64,000 nucleotides of DNA from Symbiodinium microadriaticum (taxonomy: Eukaryota > Sar > Dinophyceae > Suessiales > Symbiodiniaceae), in contig LSRX01000520.1 of NCBI GenBank assembly GCA_001939145.1, positions 259,859-323,858 of the forward strand, read 5' to 3'. Within the stretch, counting starts at the first letter, position 1, and every line of letters starts with the position of its first letter. The translations under genes and the position numbers were made by a program. The notes beneath the pieces are model-generated. The model was not told where the DNA came from, ran no database searches, and saw only the letters and a program-made list of their open reading frames with translations. Below are positions 11,435 to 22,182 of the stretch, one piece after another.

Positions 11435-11845
11435 ATGGCTGGTTGCCTTGGTTCAGGTGCCAGTGGCTTTCGGGCGGAGGCACGGCTCTTGCAGGGAAAT
11501 GGGTTTCCAAGTACTCGAGTCAGTCAGTGCTGCGTGGAGCAGCAGCCAGAAGCCTGTGAAGTGAAGAACAGGTTGCTGGCACAGTTGCAAGTGTGGAGCG
11601 TGGCGGAGGCCGTGAGCTGCCCGTGGGATGTAACTAATGCCGGGTTTCAGGCACTTCGCAGAAGCACAGACCGTTCGGCACATCCGTCTTCAACCATATA
11701 TGAAGCCGAAGCAGGCAAGCACAGAGTTAAGTTTCAAAAAGGCACAGTGAAGACGCAATGGCAGCTGGATGCCGCTGAGAACTCTGGCTGCAGCTGCAGC
11801 TGTAGGGCTGGCTGCGCTCTGGGCACGGCAAGGAGACACTGCTAA
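11435..11845 (+). CDS. ORF of 136 codons, hypothetical exon
   Basis: The frame contains VKNRLLAQLQVWSVAEAV and VTNAGFQALRRSTDRSA, which look coding. Its tail (CSCSCRAGCALG) overlaps the possible signal-peptide exon at 11769 in another frame and is probably not coding. An upstream acceptor is uncertain and no family was recognised. Confidence 0.3.
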   Translation: MAGCLGSGASGFRAEARLLQGNGFPSTRVSQCCVEQQPEACEVKNRLLAQLQVWSVAEAVSCPWDVTNAGFQALRRSTDRSAHPSSTIYEAEAGKHRVKFQKGTVKTQWQLDAAENSGCSCSCRAGCALGTARRHC

Positions 11846-11847
11846 AG
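11769..11847 (+). CDS. Possible first exon with signal peptide or membrane anchor
   Basis: The ATG at 11769 lies shortly after a CACAG that could receive the spliced leader. The peptide PLRTLAAAAAVGLAALWARQ has a basic start and an Ala/Leu core typical of a signal peptide or N-terminal anchor. The exon ends in phase 1 at a GC donor, AAAG before GCAAGT. It may be the 5' end of the hydrolase gene at 12940-18917, but the next recognised exon is phase 0, so at least one exon would be missing between them. Confidence 0.4.
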
Positions 11848-12384
11848 GCAAGTGCAAATGTACCAAACCAGCCCGAAAATCAAGACATGGAAAATCACTT
11901 GACAGTGACAGAAGCTGCCAGCCGCCGACTTCCTATTGCCATCGATCCTTGGCCAAATTAGCACGCTTCCTCTGCGTGGCAACAGGGTGGCATGGCGCTA
12001 GCCCCGAGCGATCATCAACCCCAAACCAAAAGCTTTACCCAAACGCATGGAAAACAACCACCCAAACCTCAATAACCTGTACCCACCCCAGACCCTGAAG
12101 AAGCTCGAAGCCCTACATATCTCCAAAACAACCACAACCTCTCACCCTGTCTTTAGTCGCAGCATTTTAATTTCGAATGATTTCCCTGCATCGGGTGTTC
12201 ATGTCATGTCGATGTTTCAAATCGATTGCGAGGTACAGACAATCAGCAGGCATACCTATACTTTGATAGCTTGCTGGATGGGTTCGAATCGCTGTCTCTC
12301 GGGAAGAGTTGTCGTCTGGATGGATTCGGAGCACCAAGTCTATCGAGAAGAGCCGCCTGTCAAGAAAGTTCCGGCCCGCGCGCG

Positions 12385-12590
12385 CGGGTGTGGGTGTGGG
12401 TGTGGGTGTNGTGTGGGTGTGGGTGTGGGTGTGGGTGTGGGTGTGGGTGTGGGTGTGGGTGTGGGTGTGGGTGTGGGTGTGGGTGTGGGTGTGTGGGTGC
12501 GTGGGTGTGTGGGTGTGTGTGTGTGTGTGTGTGTGTGCGGGTGTGTGTGTGTGTGTGTGTGTCTGTGTGTGTGTGTGCCGTGTGTTGCCT
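12385..12590. repeat. (GGGTGT)n passing into (GT)n microsatellite, with one N
   Basis: About 19 hexamer units GGGTGT run from 12385 to about 12492, interrupted by an N at 12410, then GT repeats to about 12590. The long ORFs over this tract (both strands) are repeat artefacts. If the 11769 exon belongs to the hydrolase gene, the repeat lies in an intron. Confidence 0.9.
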
Positions 12591-12939
12591 TTGTGGTGTG
12601 TGTAGTGTTTGTGTGTGTTATATACACAATGACATGACATATGAATCTGCATGTGGCTGCTAGAGGTTATCCATCAAGCAATTTTGGTCAGGTTTGTTTG
12701 CGGACTTCGGCTTTCAGAAACTTTCATTCAGCTATGGTCTAGCTGTGGGTTGTATTATTGCTTGGTGCCTGGCGTGCTCCTGGATGGTTCTTTGGTGTGT
12801 AAGGCTTGCGCTGCCACTCGTTGTCCGAGTTGTGAGAGCGTAAAGTGTGCACTGCTCTCATTCGTTGATTTGGGCCTAGGGTCTAAGTCTAGTGCGCTGG
12901 CGTCATTTGAGTGCGGTTTGCCGGGTGCCGAAACCTCAG

Positions 12940-15900
12940 GATGTGGGCAATGCCCAATCTAGCGTCGTGCTTCTGTTTTTGCACGGGTGGCCGGACAATG
13001 CCAAGGCACGGACAAGACGGGTTCGCGGAGACTGCTTAATGAGGAACAATTACTCAGGTTTCGTGCTGCTGGGGTGAATTGGTCCGTCGGATGTTGCCGC
13101 TTGCAAACTGGCCTTCAGCCATAAGATGTCAGTGTTCAGGGAAGTGAAGTCGAAAGAAGGCTGTTCTGCACTTCCTTTGGATGTCAACAAATTGGGCACA
13201 AGGCTTGGCCAAGTGGGTGGGACAGCGGCAGAGTGGATTTCTGACAGATGGATGATCTGGGATCAGACAGCACAGGCATTCACCGTTCAAGAGTTGTGAA
13301 ACATCAAAGAAGCACGTCAGATTGCGATCACAGACAGCACTCTCTCCCAGCATAGCTGCAGGAGTTCCAGAAGCAGATTTCTTTCTTCTCTGAGCTGGGC
13401 TACCGGTGTGTGGCCGCCGAGCTGCCCATGACTGAGCACGGAGAAAAGACCTCAAGCTGCAATAGCAGATGCAAGCGCGACACATGGTTTAGAAAGTAGG
13501 CTAAGTAGGCTAGTGATGGCCAGAGCAAGTCGTCATGGCCAACACTGGTTATATGTAGTGAGCCACGCAGAGTCGCCGGCGCTGTCATTTAAGGGGATTG
13601 GTTTAGGACTTTGCCTTGCGCACATAGTCGTCGGACGTGCAGGTTCATTCTATGAAAAAGTCAAAATTAAGAGCCGAGTTCCTCATCGCCCGGAAGCCAA
13701 AGCGTCTACGTGGCAGGTCAGGACAAAGTGTGGATGAGCCATAACCCGTGAAGCACAAGCCCTTTGATGAGTTGCGATGCCAAGGGCGCCTTGGGGTCAC
13801 GACTTCGATGTGCTTGCAGCGAGGCATCAAACATGATATTTTTGAATTTGGTAACTTTGTAGATGTTTGTTGTTGAAGCTAGGGCTAGGAGGCGTGTGCG
13901 GAAGAAGGTCGGGCGACCTGAGCTGAACTGCTAAGTCCTAAGCCTATGGGTAATCATCACAAACGCGAACATAAGACTAAGAGCCAACACAAAATCAATA
14001 GTGTTACCTTTGCATATGAGTACGCGTACTTGAGAATTCATGCAGGTGCAGCTTGTACTTGTACAATCGATGTGAAGCTTGAACCGCCTGGAGCTAGCAT
14101 GCAGTAGGCGCGAGCGGGTGCCTAAACGAATCAGGCGATTTCTGGCACGATCACGCGGACCGCTCCGCTCGACATGCAGAGAAATGTGCATGACTGCCTG
14201 CATGTATAGTGTTCCCAGCCCTGGCCCCAAGCCAGAAGCTTCCAGCTCGGAACGGGAACGAACTCGATCGACCCTGCCCCAGGCACAGCAGCTGTCCAAT
14301 CTTGCCGAGTTCCTGCGAGGCCATGGAGGCCGACCTGGCTATCAGAGCTCGCAGTCGTAATTTCTAAAACGACACTGGCAAATCAGTTCCCATGCTCGCT
14401 GATAAGTCGCTGTCAAAGCAGTAGTGGTTTCGTGCGTATTGCCGCTTCTCAGATGTTCTCACTGTTAGTAGAAGTTACGGTCATCACTAGTCTGATAACC
14501 AACTCTGAGTTCGCTGTTTGACAAGCTGCCTTGTACCAGTCATGTTTCGTTCGTTTCGACACTTGGCTTCCGCCACTCGTTCTTTGATTTCGGTTTAGTT
14601 TTCACCGACTGTGACTATCGAAGATAGTAGTTCTCAGTACCCTCAAGCTGACTCCTGCTGGTATGTTGCAAGAGTTGTCGTTAGTGCTTTGTTTGAGGAG
14701 ATGCTTCCGATTTCCTTAGATTGTACACAGGTGGCACCGCTGCTGCTCGTCCTATACATCTAAGTGATCATCTAAGTCTAAGCACTTGTGGACGTGGCCG
14801 CCTTAAAGTCAGCATGACCACCTGTGGGAGGCGAGCGAGAGCGGATTGCATGCATGTGCCGTTACACCGCTTCTGAAGCTTGATGCTTCTACTTCGATTC
14901 TACGCCTGAGATTACAAAGTGGGTCAGGGAATTCGGGATTTCGTTATTTCAGCATAACATCCCCCAGAAGCAATCCAAACTGTCAGGGAAATCGCGAACT
15001 GGAGTGAAAGCTTCCGCCGGAATTGATAACGCGAAGTGTGTGGCACCACAATGTGGACGAGATGATGATGATGATGATTTTTGCGGTAATGGTGATGCTG
15101 ATGGTGTCATGATGAGGAGGAGGAGGAGGCGGAGGGAGGAGGAGGAGAGGAGGAAAGGGAAGGCTGTGCGGGACTTTGAGCCCGAACAGCTCCGCAATCT
15201 TGCAGCTGTCCGAACAAAGCTCATGGCCGTAGAAACTTGCTGAAGAAATCTAGAGAAAGCGCTGAAGGTGAGAATCGCTCGCTCGTCCTGCTCGGGCATG
15301 ATTGGGGGGCATGGCTTACGCCGCTTCAGCTGCCAAGTCATGCATTTGTCGGTCGCACTTTCTTAGCCAAGAGACAGGGACACGTTGAATGCTGGAGCCG
15401 CAGGGCCAGTGCAACTGCCAAGGTTGTGGCGGGTTGATTTGGCAGAGCACTTATAGCGCAAGGTACATGGCCCAGAGGAAAGACCCCCACCTGTTCGATG
15501 CCATCGTGCCCCTGGACATTGCTCCAGGCTATGGTGAACTCCCGTTCTCGGTGCCCTGGCAGCTCGTGCGATTCCCGAAGCAAGATTTGGACTGCCCCGA
15601 CTAAAGCCAATATTGCTACGGCTCGACCCCACATGCGGCCCGCAGAGGTCAAGTGGCGCGTGGTCGCCTACCAGCAGTTTGCCCTGATGTGCTTCCTGTT
15701 CGGGAAGCTACCACTCATGCAGGTGCTGTGCCGACTGTCGTAAGCTTCAGCACTTCAACTCGGGCCGTCCTGCCCCCTTGATATAATGATGCATGGAGGG
15801 ATGCTGCACTGCCGCACTGGCTAGCGACGCCCCAGGCTTTGAGAACTCCAAAGGTCCCGTGTTACTTATAGGCAGAGGGGCTTCCAATATTCTTGCCAGT

Positions 15901-18900
15901 GCTCCCAGGACGCGGCCAACAAGCTGCTGCGGCACTTCATGGAGTAGCTTCGCTTCTCCATGTGCAGTATTTCCACAATTCACTTGTGTTCTCGGTCGTA
16001 GTCGAAGGTACCTAGAAGACTTAGAATTACCCAGATTCAGGCTTCTGAAACTCAAGGCGCCCTAGGGGAGGTTTCTGGCTGCGGAGCCGAGCAGCGGTGA
16101 CTGGCCGACCGGCCTCTTGCTGCCAATGGTAATCTTATAGCCACGCGCCTCTTTGATGCACGCAGGCTTTGACACAGATCCCATTCCGCCACTTCAGGGG
16201 CCTTCGGTAGTTTTATACCTCCCACGCATGCCACCAGAGCTTCGATGCACCTCGCGGGGCTGTCTTGCGGATTCAGGCAGTCACTGGGCCCCGTGTCCGG
16301 CTACGGTGAGGCTGGGGACTGTTCAAGCTCGATTGGCTGAGGAGTAGAAGTAGAAGGCTCTAAGCTTGGCGAGTTTCCAACCCAAGGCAAAGACCCTCAG
16401 ACCCACCGCTTCAAGAAGCTTCGGCAAAGCCTTGACCTGACACGGGTTCGAGAAACTCTCCTAGACTCCTAGAGTCCTAGAGGCCGGCCAGCTGCTGACG
16501 CCAACACCTCTGGAAGAGATGACCGCCGCAATGGGCTGGCCGCAGCAGCCTCATACAAGTAGGATCAAGTAGGGCTGAAGGAGTTGGGAGGGGTTCTCTT
16601 TGCCCGGGCAATGCTCTGAGAACGCATTGTCCGAGACCACATTCGACGAACTGCAGCTCTGAGGCTTGAAAGCCATGGCATGTACCAAGAGATGCTGCTT
16701 CGGTCTTGAAGCTTCAGATGTTTCCAGGTATTGGCAGACATGGAAGCCACCTCGCTTCTTTCTTTGGGCGCGATGGCAGCCGCTGGGCTTGTATAGCTTC
16801 TGCAAGCCGTAGCACAGTGCACTGAACCGCAGCCTTGCCTGCCTCGTGTGAGTGTGAGAGTCGTAAGCGCTGCAAGAGTGCGTCTGGTGCTTTCGGCCCT
16901 AAGGTACCTTCCGAGTCTCGGGATAGAGATTGGTATATACATGTAGGGGGTCTCGTCATGAGGTGTTAGAAAGCCCTGATGGAGCTATGCAGCAGCTTGC
17001 GTTGCGGGCTTGGTTCTGTCATCTCTGGAGTCGCACCTGCCAAGAGTAAGAGCTATTTGATCTTTGGTTCCCACAGAGGACTCACGGCCTTCGAGGATGG
17101 AAAAGCAACGCCGCCGATGCACCTGGACCTGGACTTTCGTAGCTGTGGGGAAACACAGCCCGTTTCCTTTGGGAAGCAAGTTTCAGGTTCGAGCTGATGG
17201 AATCGACACTGGTACGAGAGCCGTCCTGCTTTGCAATGAACAAAACCCAACCCCTCGGCTGGGACTCGAAGACAGGAGCCGACAGCATGGTGCCTACAGT
17301 TCTGCCGGGCCGATTCTGTTCTGAGGCGCAGCTCGCGGGTGAGCTGCCTTCTTGCCCTACGCTGCTTCTACACGGAGTACCTGGGCTTCCGGCTGTGAGG
17401 GGTGAGAGCTTCGTTTGACTGACGGGTCCCGAAATCAACATGCTCGGTGTTAGTGAAGGGCAGAGAGAGGTAGCTGCCCCACACCGTAAGTTAGGTAAGC
17501 ATGGATACGAGCTGGAAGCTCGAAGCCTGACAGTCTCGTCTTTATTGTTTGAATAATAAAGGTGCAGTGCCAAGGTAGATTCAGACTCGATTAGACTGAT
17601 GTGAGGCTTCTGCACATGTTTGAGCGAGGTGTCAAAGAGATCAGATTCGAATTCCGGATGCTGCAGTCAGGGCATCTCGAGGCTGATCTACATCCACTGT
17701 CTCAGACCCTTCTAGCCAGGTCGGGCCCTCCTCAGGCACTTCCAGGCGATTATTCATGTGCTTTTTCCTGCTTTGCCCCTTTACCCCCCAGGCGGCCCCC
17801 TCCAAGATGGACCTCACGGGGCGCTACTTCCTGGAGGCCCTTCGCTTGAAGGGCGGTCCCCTGCGGCGGCCTGGCAGGAAAACAGTCCAGATGCTTGCGC
17901 CCGAGGGACTATACCTGAAGAGCGTTCCCCAAATCGCCTGCTTGCCTGGTGTGAGCATTACCGTAGCTGCCGCAGCGGAGCAGTAGCTTCCTGATTGTTT
18001 GGCCTGCTCCCTTGAGGATGGTACGGCAGGGAGAGAGTGATTAGTCGTTTCGCATCGCAGACTCCGGTAGAGAAGTGACACTGTTTCCGGGGTTCGGGCG
18101 TAGGTCTGTCAAAGGGCACAGGACAAGAGGTAGACACTTGGGAAACACTTCGGACAAGTTTGGTCTTGGTACTACCTGATTTGGGAAGCCTCTGTTGTTG
18201 GATGCCCTGCTTCGAGATGACTATCTGGTGATCCCCAGCTCTAGATGATGTAAATTTAAGCGCTTCGCGTCGTCCACCTCGGCCCGGCTGTGCTTGAAGC
18301 AGGTGCTTTGGTCCGGAAAGCAACGGGTACAGTAGGTCACACAGGTGAGGTCTTGAGTGTCTTGAGTGAATGAGCGCATTTGCTTCATAATGTGTTTAAA
18401 TGTCTGTCAGTGTTTGTTTTCATGCTGAGACTCTGCGCAATACTCCCACGCGAAAGGTGGCACATGCCCTGCATAATCACATAGACCTTACTATAATAAT
18501 AGTAATAGTATCGCACTTCTCACTGGTCTCGTATACAACCTCCCATAAGTACAGGACAAAGCCCCAGAATTCCCCGGCTTTGGCATCAGCTTCACGATCA
18601 TGTAATCTAGCCCGTCTTGCCTCGCCGCAAGGAAGAGAGGGGGAAGCGGGGAGGCGGGTGGGCCGCAGGGGGCACAAAAAAGGGGGTGCTGCCGGCAAGC
18701 CCTCTCCGCCACTGCACGTAGGGGTTGCAAGTAGGCGAATTGGGATCCAGCCGAGCTCTCCCCATAATGTCCCAACGAGACAGCATGCTTGCAGCTTGCA
18801 AGCAACGTGAGGTACTCCAAGGCGTTCGACTCGCACCACTGGTTCTTTTACTGGCGTGCGGCAGAGGTCAACCGTGAGATTCACCAGTTCCTACAGAAGT

Positions 18901-18917
18901 TGTCCCTGGAGCCGTGA
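12940..18917 (+). CDS. Alpha/beta-hydrolase fold protein (epoxide hydrolase-like)
   Basis: Exons proposed: 12940-13005, 15163-15228, 15273-15308, 15446-15533, 15646-15722, 15909-15943, 16277-16305, 17332-17376, 17792-17950 and 18795-18917 (TGA). Motifs appear in fold order: oxyanion segment VVLLFLHGWPDN; nucleophile elbow SLVLLGHDWG with an Asp nucleophile; then RYMAQRKDPHLFDAIVPLDI; the lid helix WRVVAYQQFALMCFLFGKL; the strand LPSCPTLLLHG; DLTGRYFLEALRLKGG; and the catalytic-His region SKAFDSHHWFFYW followed by RAAEVNREIHQFL. Phases agree for the first seven exons and the last three. One exon bearing the first half of the lid (between 13006 and 15162) and one after 16305 were not found. A GC donor occurs at 13006 and another at 15309. 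Aspartate-nucleophile members usually hydrolyse epoxides or halides; the substrate here is unknown. A possible start is at 11769. Confidence 0.8.
13006..15162 (+). other. Long intron region, one or more exons unresolved
   Basis: The hydrolase lacks the segment between HGWPDN and the helix before GHDWG, so an exon should lie here. Open stretches at 13075-13300 and 14290-14360 (AQQLSNLAEFLRGHGG) were considered, but neither shows the expected Pro-Gly-x-Gly segment. Confidence 0.3.
15058..15160. repeat. (GAT)n then purine (GGA)n tract
   Basis: GATGATGATGATGA at 15060-15077 is followed by an almost pure purine stretch (GGAGGAGGAGGCGGAGGGAG) up to the AG acceptor at 15161-15162. Any intron here therefore ends in a purine-rich rather than a pyrimidine-rich tract. 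Confidence 0.7.
16831..16870 (+). repeat. Copy 2 of the dispersed ~35-bp motif
   Basis: AGCCTTGCCTGCCTCGTG continuing TGAGTGTGAGAGTC matches 2015-2046. Here it lies in a proposed intron of the hydrolase gene. Confidence 0.45.
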
Positions 18918-19590
18918 GCTGCAACACCAAACGCTGCGTGATGTCTTGCGCGCGCGAGCCAGCGCGAGCCTGAAATCCAAGGTCGCGTAGAGCCATATAG
19001 AACGCTTAAAAGCTTGGCATCGCACCCATGTGACATGTTTGTTTGCCATCGGGGATCACCACCACCGACTTCGAGACCTTCAGGGTGTTGAGGCCTTGCA
19101 GCAATCGAACCTTGCAATTCTTCCGAAGACGCTCTCTGACTTGCTTCGCCGCCTTCGTCAGGCACAGGCTCAGTGCATGTTGCCGCAGGTAGTAGACTGC
19201 CTATACAGTTCGTAACTCCAGGAGCTCCAGGGTTGGAGAGCACTCACGTCCTTCCAAAGTTTCAGGTTATGAGAGGAAGCAAAAAAAACATCAGAGACAT
19301 GGATCTCACCGCGTCAGAGTCCAGACTTCGATCGTCGCTGCATACAATACTTACAACTTCCCTAATTCAGTCGGCTGCGCTGTCATGGCCGGCAAAGGAA
19401 GGCTCGGGATGCAGCGCTCCGTTATCGAACCCTTTGGCTCCGAGAGAGGGAGGGAGAGTTTTTTGACAGCAGATAATGAGAATGGGATGAACCCCGTGTC
19501 CACCCCCGAGGTGGAGGACATCCAATAGATGGGGGAACCCAGATACAGTTACAAGACTTCGGAGCTCCCTTCTCACTCCCCTGTGCCCAG
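18918..19590. other. Intergenic, 3' flank of the hydrolase gene
   Basis: No convincing exon was found. A polyadenylation signal cannot be assigned, because dinoflagellates lack a strict AATAAA signal. Confidence 0.35.
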
Positions 19591-19600
19591 TCCTCCAAAC

Positions 19601-19883
19601 ATGGGAGACGAAGCAGCGAAACGCAGGTCTGCAGATGTAAAACTCGAGGCCTTTAAGGCGGCTCTTCGTTTCGACAGCAGGTACTGCCCGGTCACCCTCG
19701 ACTCTGCTTCGGATTCCTCGGGGACGACTTGCAGCTTGGACGAGCTCTGGGTGCGGGCTTGAGACACTTTTGACACAGGCTGGTGCCTGTAAGCGATTAA
19801 TGGCGGCATCGGACGAGGCGACTTGCAGAGCCATTGAGACCTCCAGCTCAGCCTTTGGCGGGCTGTGGGACATAGCGGTCTGA
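19601..19883 (+). CDS. Small hypothetical gene with a trans-splice-like start
   Basis: A polypyrimidine stretch ending TGTGCCCAG at 19590 is followed after 10 nt by an ATG at 19601, the arrangement expected for a spliced-leader acceptor. The frame is lysine/alanine-rich (GDEAAKRRSADVKLEAFKAA), then LDSASDSSGTTCSLDELW, and reaches TGA at 19762 with good third-base bias. A second segment, 19779-19883 (LMAASDEATCRAIETSSSAF), could be joined in phase 0 by removing only 28 nt from 19751 (GTGCGG to CACAG). If that is not an intron, the product is 53 residues. No family is recognised. Confidence 0.45.
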
Positions 19884-20364
19884 GACGGGCTTGACAGGCG
19901 ATTCTATATGTGCCAAGTGCTTTCGTTTCAGGAGCATCGTGTAAAGCATGATACGGAGGTTTATCTTTCGAAGCCGTTGTACTGAGAGCATGCTCCAATC
20001 AGTGATTGCGTTTCCTGAAGTACTGAGACATCGAGGTACATTTGATGAAGGCTGCGTTTGTGCCAACTCCTCTCATGTCAGGGAGCTGGTGACCCTTTGC
20101 TGCACCGTACGGCTTTCCCTGGGCAAGGGTTGAGGCCTTGGGGCTCAGAGGCTCAGGCATATGTAAGAATCGATGTGATTCTTGCGCCTTGGGGACCAGA
20201 ACCTGGAATTGCGTGAGGAACGTCAGCCTTGAAGGGCAGCCTTGCTATGCCTGCGAGCCAGAGAGGCTTCCTGCATGCAGCTCGGTTCAAACTCTCAAAC
20301 GTTTGTGGTTTTGGGGGCCCAGAAGTCATCGAGACACAATCTGCCAGCATTGCCATCGCTATGG

Positions 20365-20660
20365 TGTGTTGGTGTGTGTGTGTGTGTATGTGTTTGCTTG
20401 GTTGTTTTGTTTGTTTGTTTGTGTGTGTGTGTGTGTCTGTGTTTGTTTGGTTGTTTGTTTGTTTGTTTGTGTGTGTGTGTGTGTCTGTGTGTCTGTGTGT
20501 CTGTGTGTGTGTGTGTGTCTGTTTGTCTGTCCCTGTCTCTCTCTCTCTCTCTCTCTGTGTGTCTGTGTGTCTCTGTGTGTGTGTGTGTGTGCGTGTGTGT
20601 CTGTTTCTTTGTCTCTCTGTGTGTGTGTGTGTGCCCGTGCGTGCGTGTATGTGGGTGGGT
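20365..20660. repeat. Compound (TG)n/(TTTG)n/(TC)n microsatellite
   Basis: GT runs alternate with TTTG and CTCT runs for about 300 bp. Four long ORFs over it are artefacts rich in Cys and Val. Confidence 0.9.
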
Positions 20661-20822
20661 GCGTTGGTTTGTGCTGCTGTTCCACTCCTTTCTCTATGAC
20701 TCTACATATCTACTGATGTACCAGTGGTATAAAACACTCAGAAGCTTGAGTCAGGTGCTTCCCTGTGAACCTTTACAGCTTTGGTTGAGCATTCACGATT
20801 TCCTGCACAAGCTTTGTCCCAG

Positions 20823-21190
20823 GTACTGAGGCATCCGACCCATGCACACCAGAAGCCTGCGAGTGCGGCAATTCCATGACACATGTCAGGCAGAATGCCA
20901 CCACAGTTGATGGATGCTCGACTTACACAGATCTGTTGCAGTCAACATGTGGTGGCGAAACCACCTGTGCTGCCTTGGGTGTGCGGGCTTGTTCATGCAG
21001 CCACGATTGTTTGCTAGTTTCATCTGCTGACAGTCTTGGAAGTGGTCGCTGTATTGCCCAAGGCGCTCTTTGCTTCTATTGCGAGCCCCGGAATGGTTCC
21101 TGGCAGTTCGGGCGGAATGAGGCCATAGTCGTCCGAGCCTTAGCTCCCCCTTGCGCGAAGCGGAGACAATCAAGAGCAGGGAGGGAATAA
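20823..21190 (+). CDS. Cys-rich, probably extracellular exon
   Basis: After the acceptor TTTGTCCCAG the frame reads SDPCTPEACECGNSM, TVDGCSTYTDLLQSTCGG, VRACSCSHDCLL and GRCIAQGALCFYCEPRNG. That makes about 13 Cys in 85 residues, with small residues between them, as in secreted or cell-surface domains. The stretch is open from the acceptor to TAA at 21190; its Arg-rich tail (CAKRRQSRAGRE) may be intronic. No named domain can be assigned. It may belong with the exons at 21680-22182. Confidence 0.45.
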
Positions 21191-21679
21191 GGCTCAGAGC
21201 AAGGAGCAACTGCTGAAACGGCCGTTACGGGAGTCATTTATGCTTGTACTACTTGGCGTTGGAGCCACAAGCACGGGCTTTTAGAGTCTATCTAACAGGG
21301 CTTCTTTTTAATAATTTCTTTGACGGCGTAGTTGCGGCCAAGCCCTGATGAATGTTGCAGACTTTGAAGTTTATATGTGCGTCGGTAGATGTGATAGCTA
21401 AGAATGCCTTGGCATTGGTTTCTTGCATGGCTGGGGCGCAGGAAAGCCCTACAGCAGAAGGATCCTCTACTTACCGAAATGGGTAGCCGGGTAGCCATAC
21501 CAAAACGAATCAGGCAACGCAAACAACATGATGCCTAGGGTAAACGCTAAACGCTTGTGTTTTGGGGTGGGTTGGGGGTGTCGTAGGATTTTGTGTTGGA
21601 AGTTGAGACGGAGTTGGTGGAAGAGGAGGTGGGTGTAGCATGGGTGAACTATTATTCAGACGTAAGGTGGCAACAGTAG

Positions 21680-22182
21680 GTTCTTTATGGCAGCCTCTGC
21701 ATCCTGTATCGTTGTGATTCGGGTGCCGATTTTGCACAGATGTGCCGTGCGTCTTAGGAGCTACAAGGCCAGCTGGATACACTCCCACCTGTCAGGTAGG
21801 CATCCTGATTCTGATGCTGGTGCTTTGGATCTCTGGCCGCCGGCACGCTACAAGCGCGCAGCTGGGCTGTTGAGTCTTTAAAGGTGGACAGGCAGTGGTG
21901 GCAGCGTTTGGTTGAGGCCAAATGCTCGGCGTTGCTTTTGGCCTTTTGGAAGGGGGGCTCTGCTAATTGCTTGAAGCCTACCAAAACCCAACCTTTCCCA
22001 CAACCTGCATACCAGTACCCACCAATTCTACGTGCGAGGTGCGAGAAGTCGGTCAGGCTCAGGTGCTGTCACCGGCTGAACCCTCGAAAGTGCAAGAGAG
22101 TGTCGATGACTTCATGTTCCAGCCCCGAAGCTGGGAGCACGAGATGAGCAAAAAACAACAAGACAGTCCAGCGCCGACATGA
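21680..22182 (+). CDS. 3' end of a hypothetical gene
   Basis: The best piece is the terminal exon 22039-22182: VREVGQAQVLSPAEPSKVQ, then DDFMFQPRSWEHEMSKKQQ and a TGA. Upstream candidates are 21680-21795 (VRLRSYKASWIHSHLS before the donor GTAGGC) and a segment from 21884 (DRQWWQRLVEAKCSALLLAF) after a CTTTAAAG acceptor. The phases of these pieces do not agree with each other, so the model is only partial. The polar C-terminus suggests a cytoplasmic tail. No family is recognised. Confidence 0.45.

Noticed and set aside
12283..12297. GGTTCGAATC box resembling a tRNA T-arm
   Set aside because: No acceptor or anticodon stem can be paired around it; likewise near 25255 and 10505.
12047..12663. 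Long ORFs on both strands, up to 196 codons
   Set aside because: They are made of the GGGTGT/GT microsatellite (Gly-Val-Cys or Pro-Thr-His runs) and are interrupted by an N.
20138..20829. ORFs of 156-195 codons rich in Cys and Val
   Set aside because: They come from translation of the TG/TTTG microsatellite in each frame.
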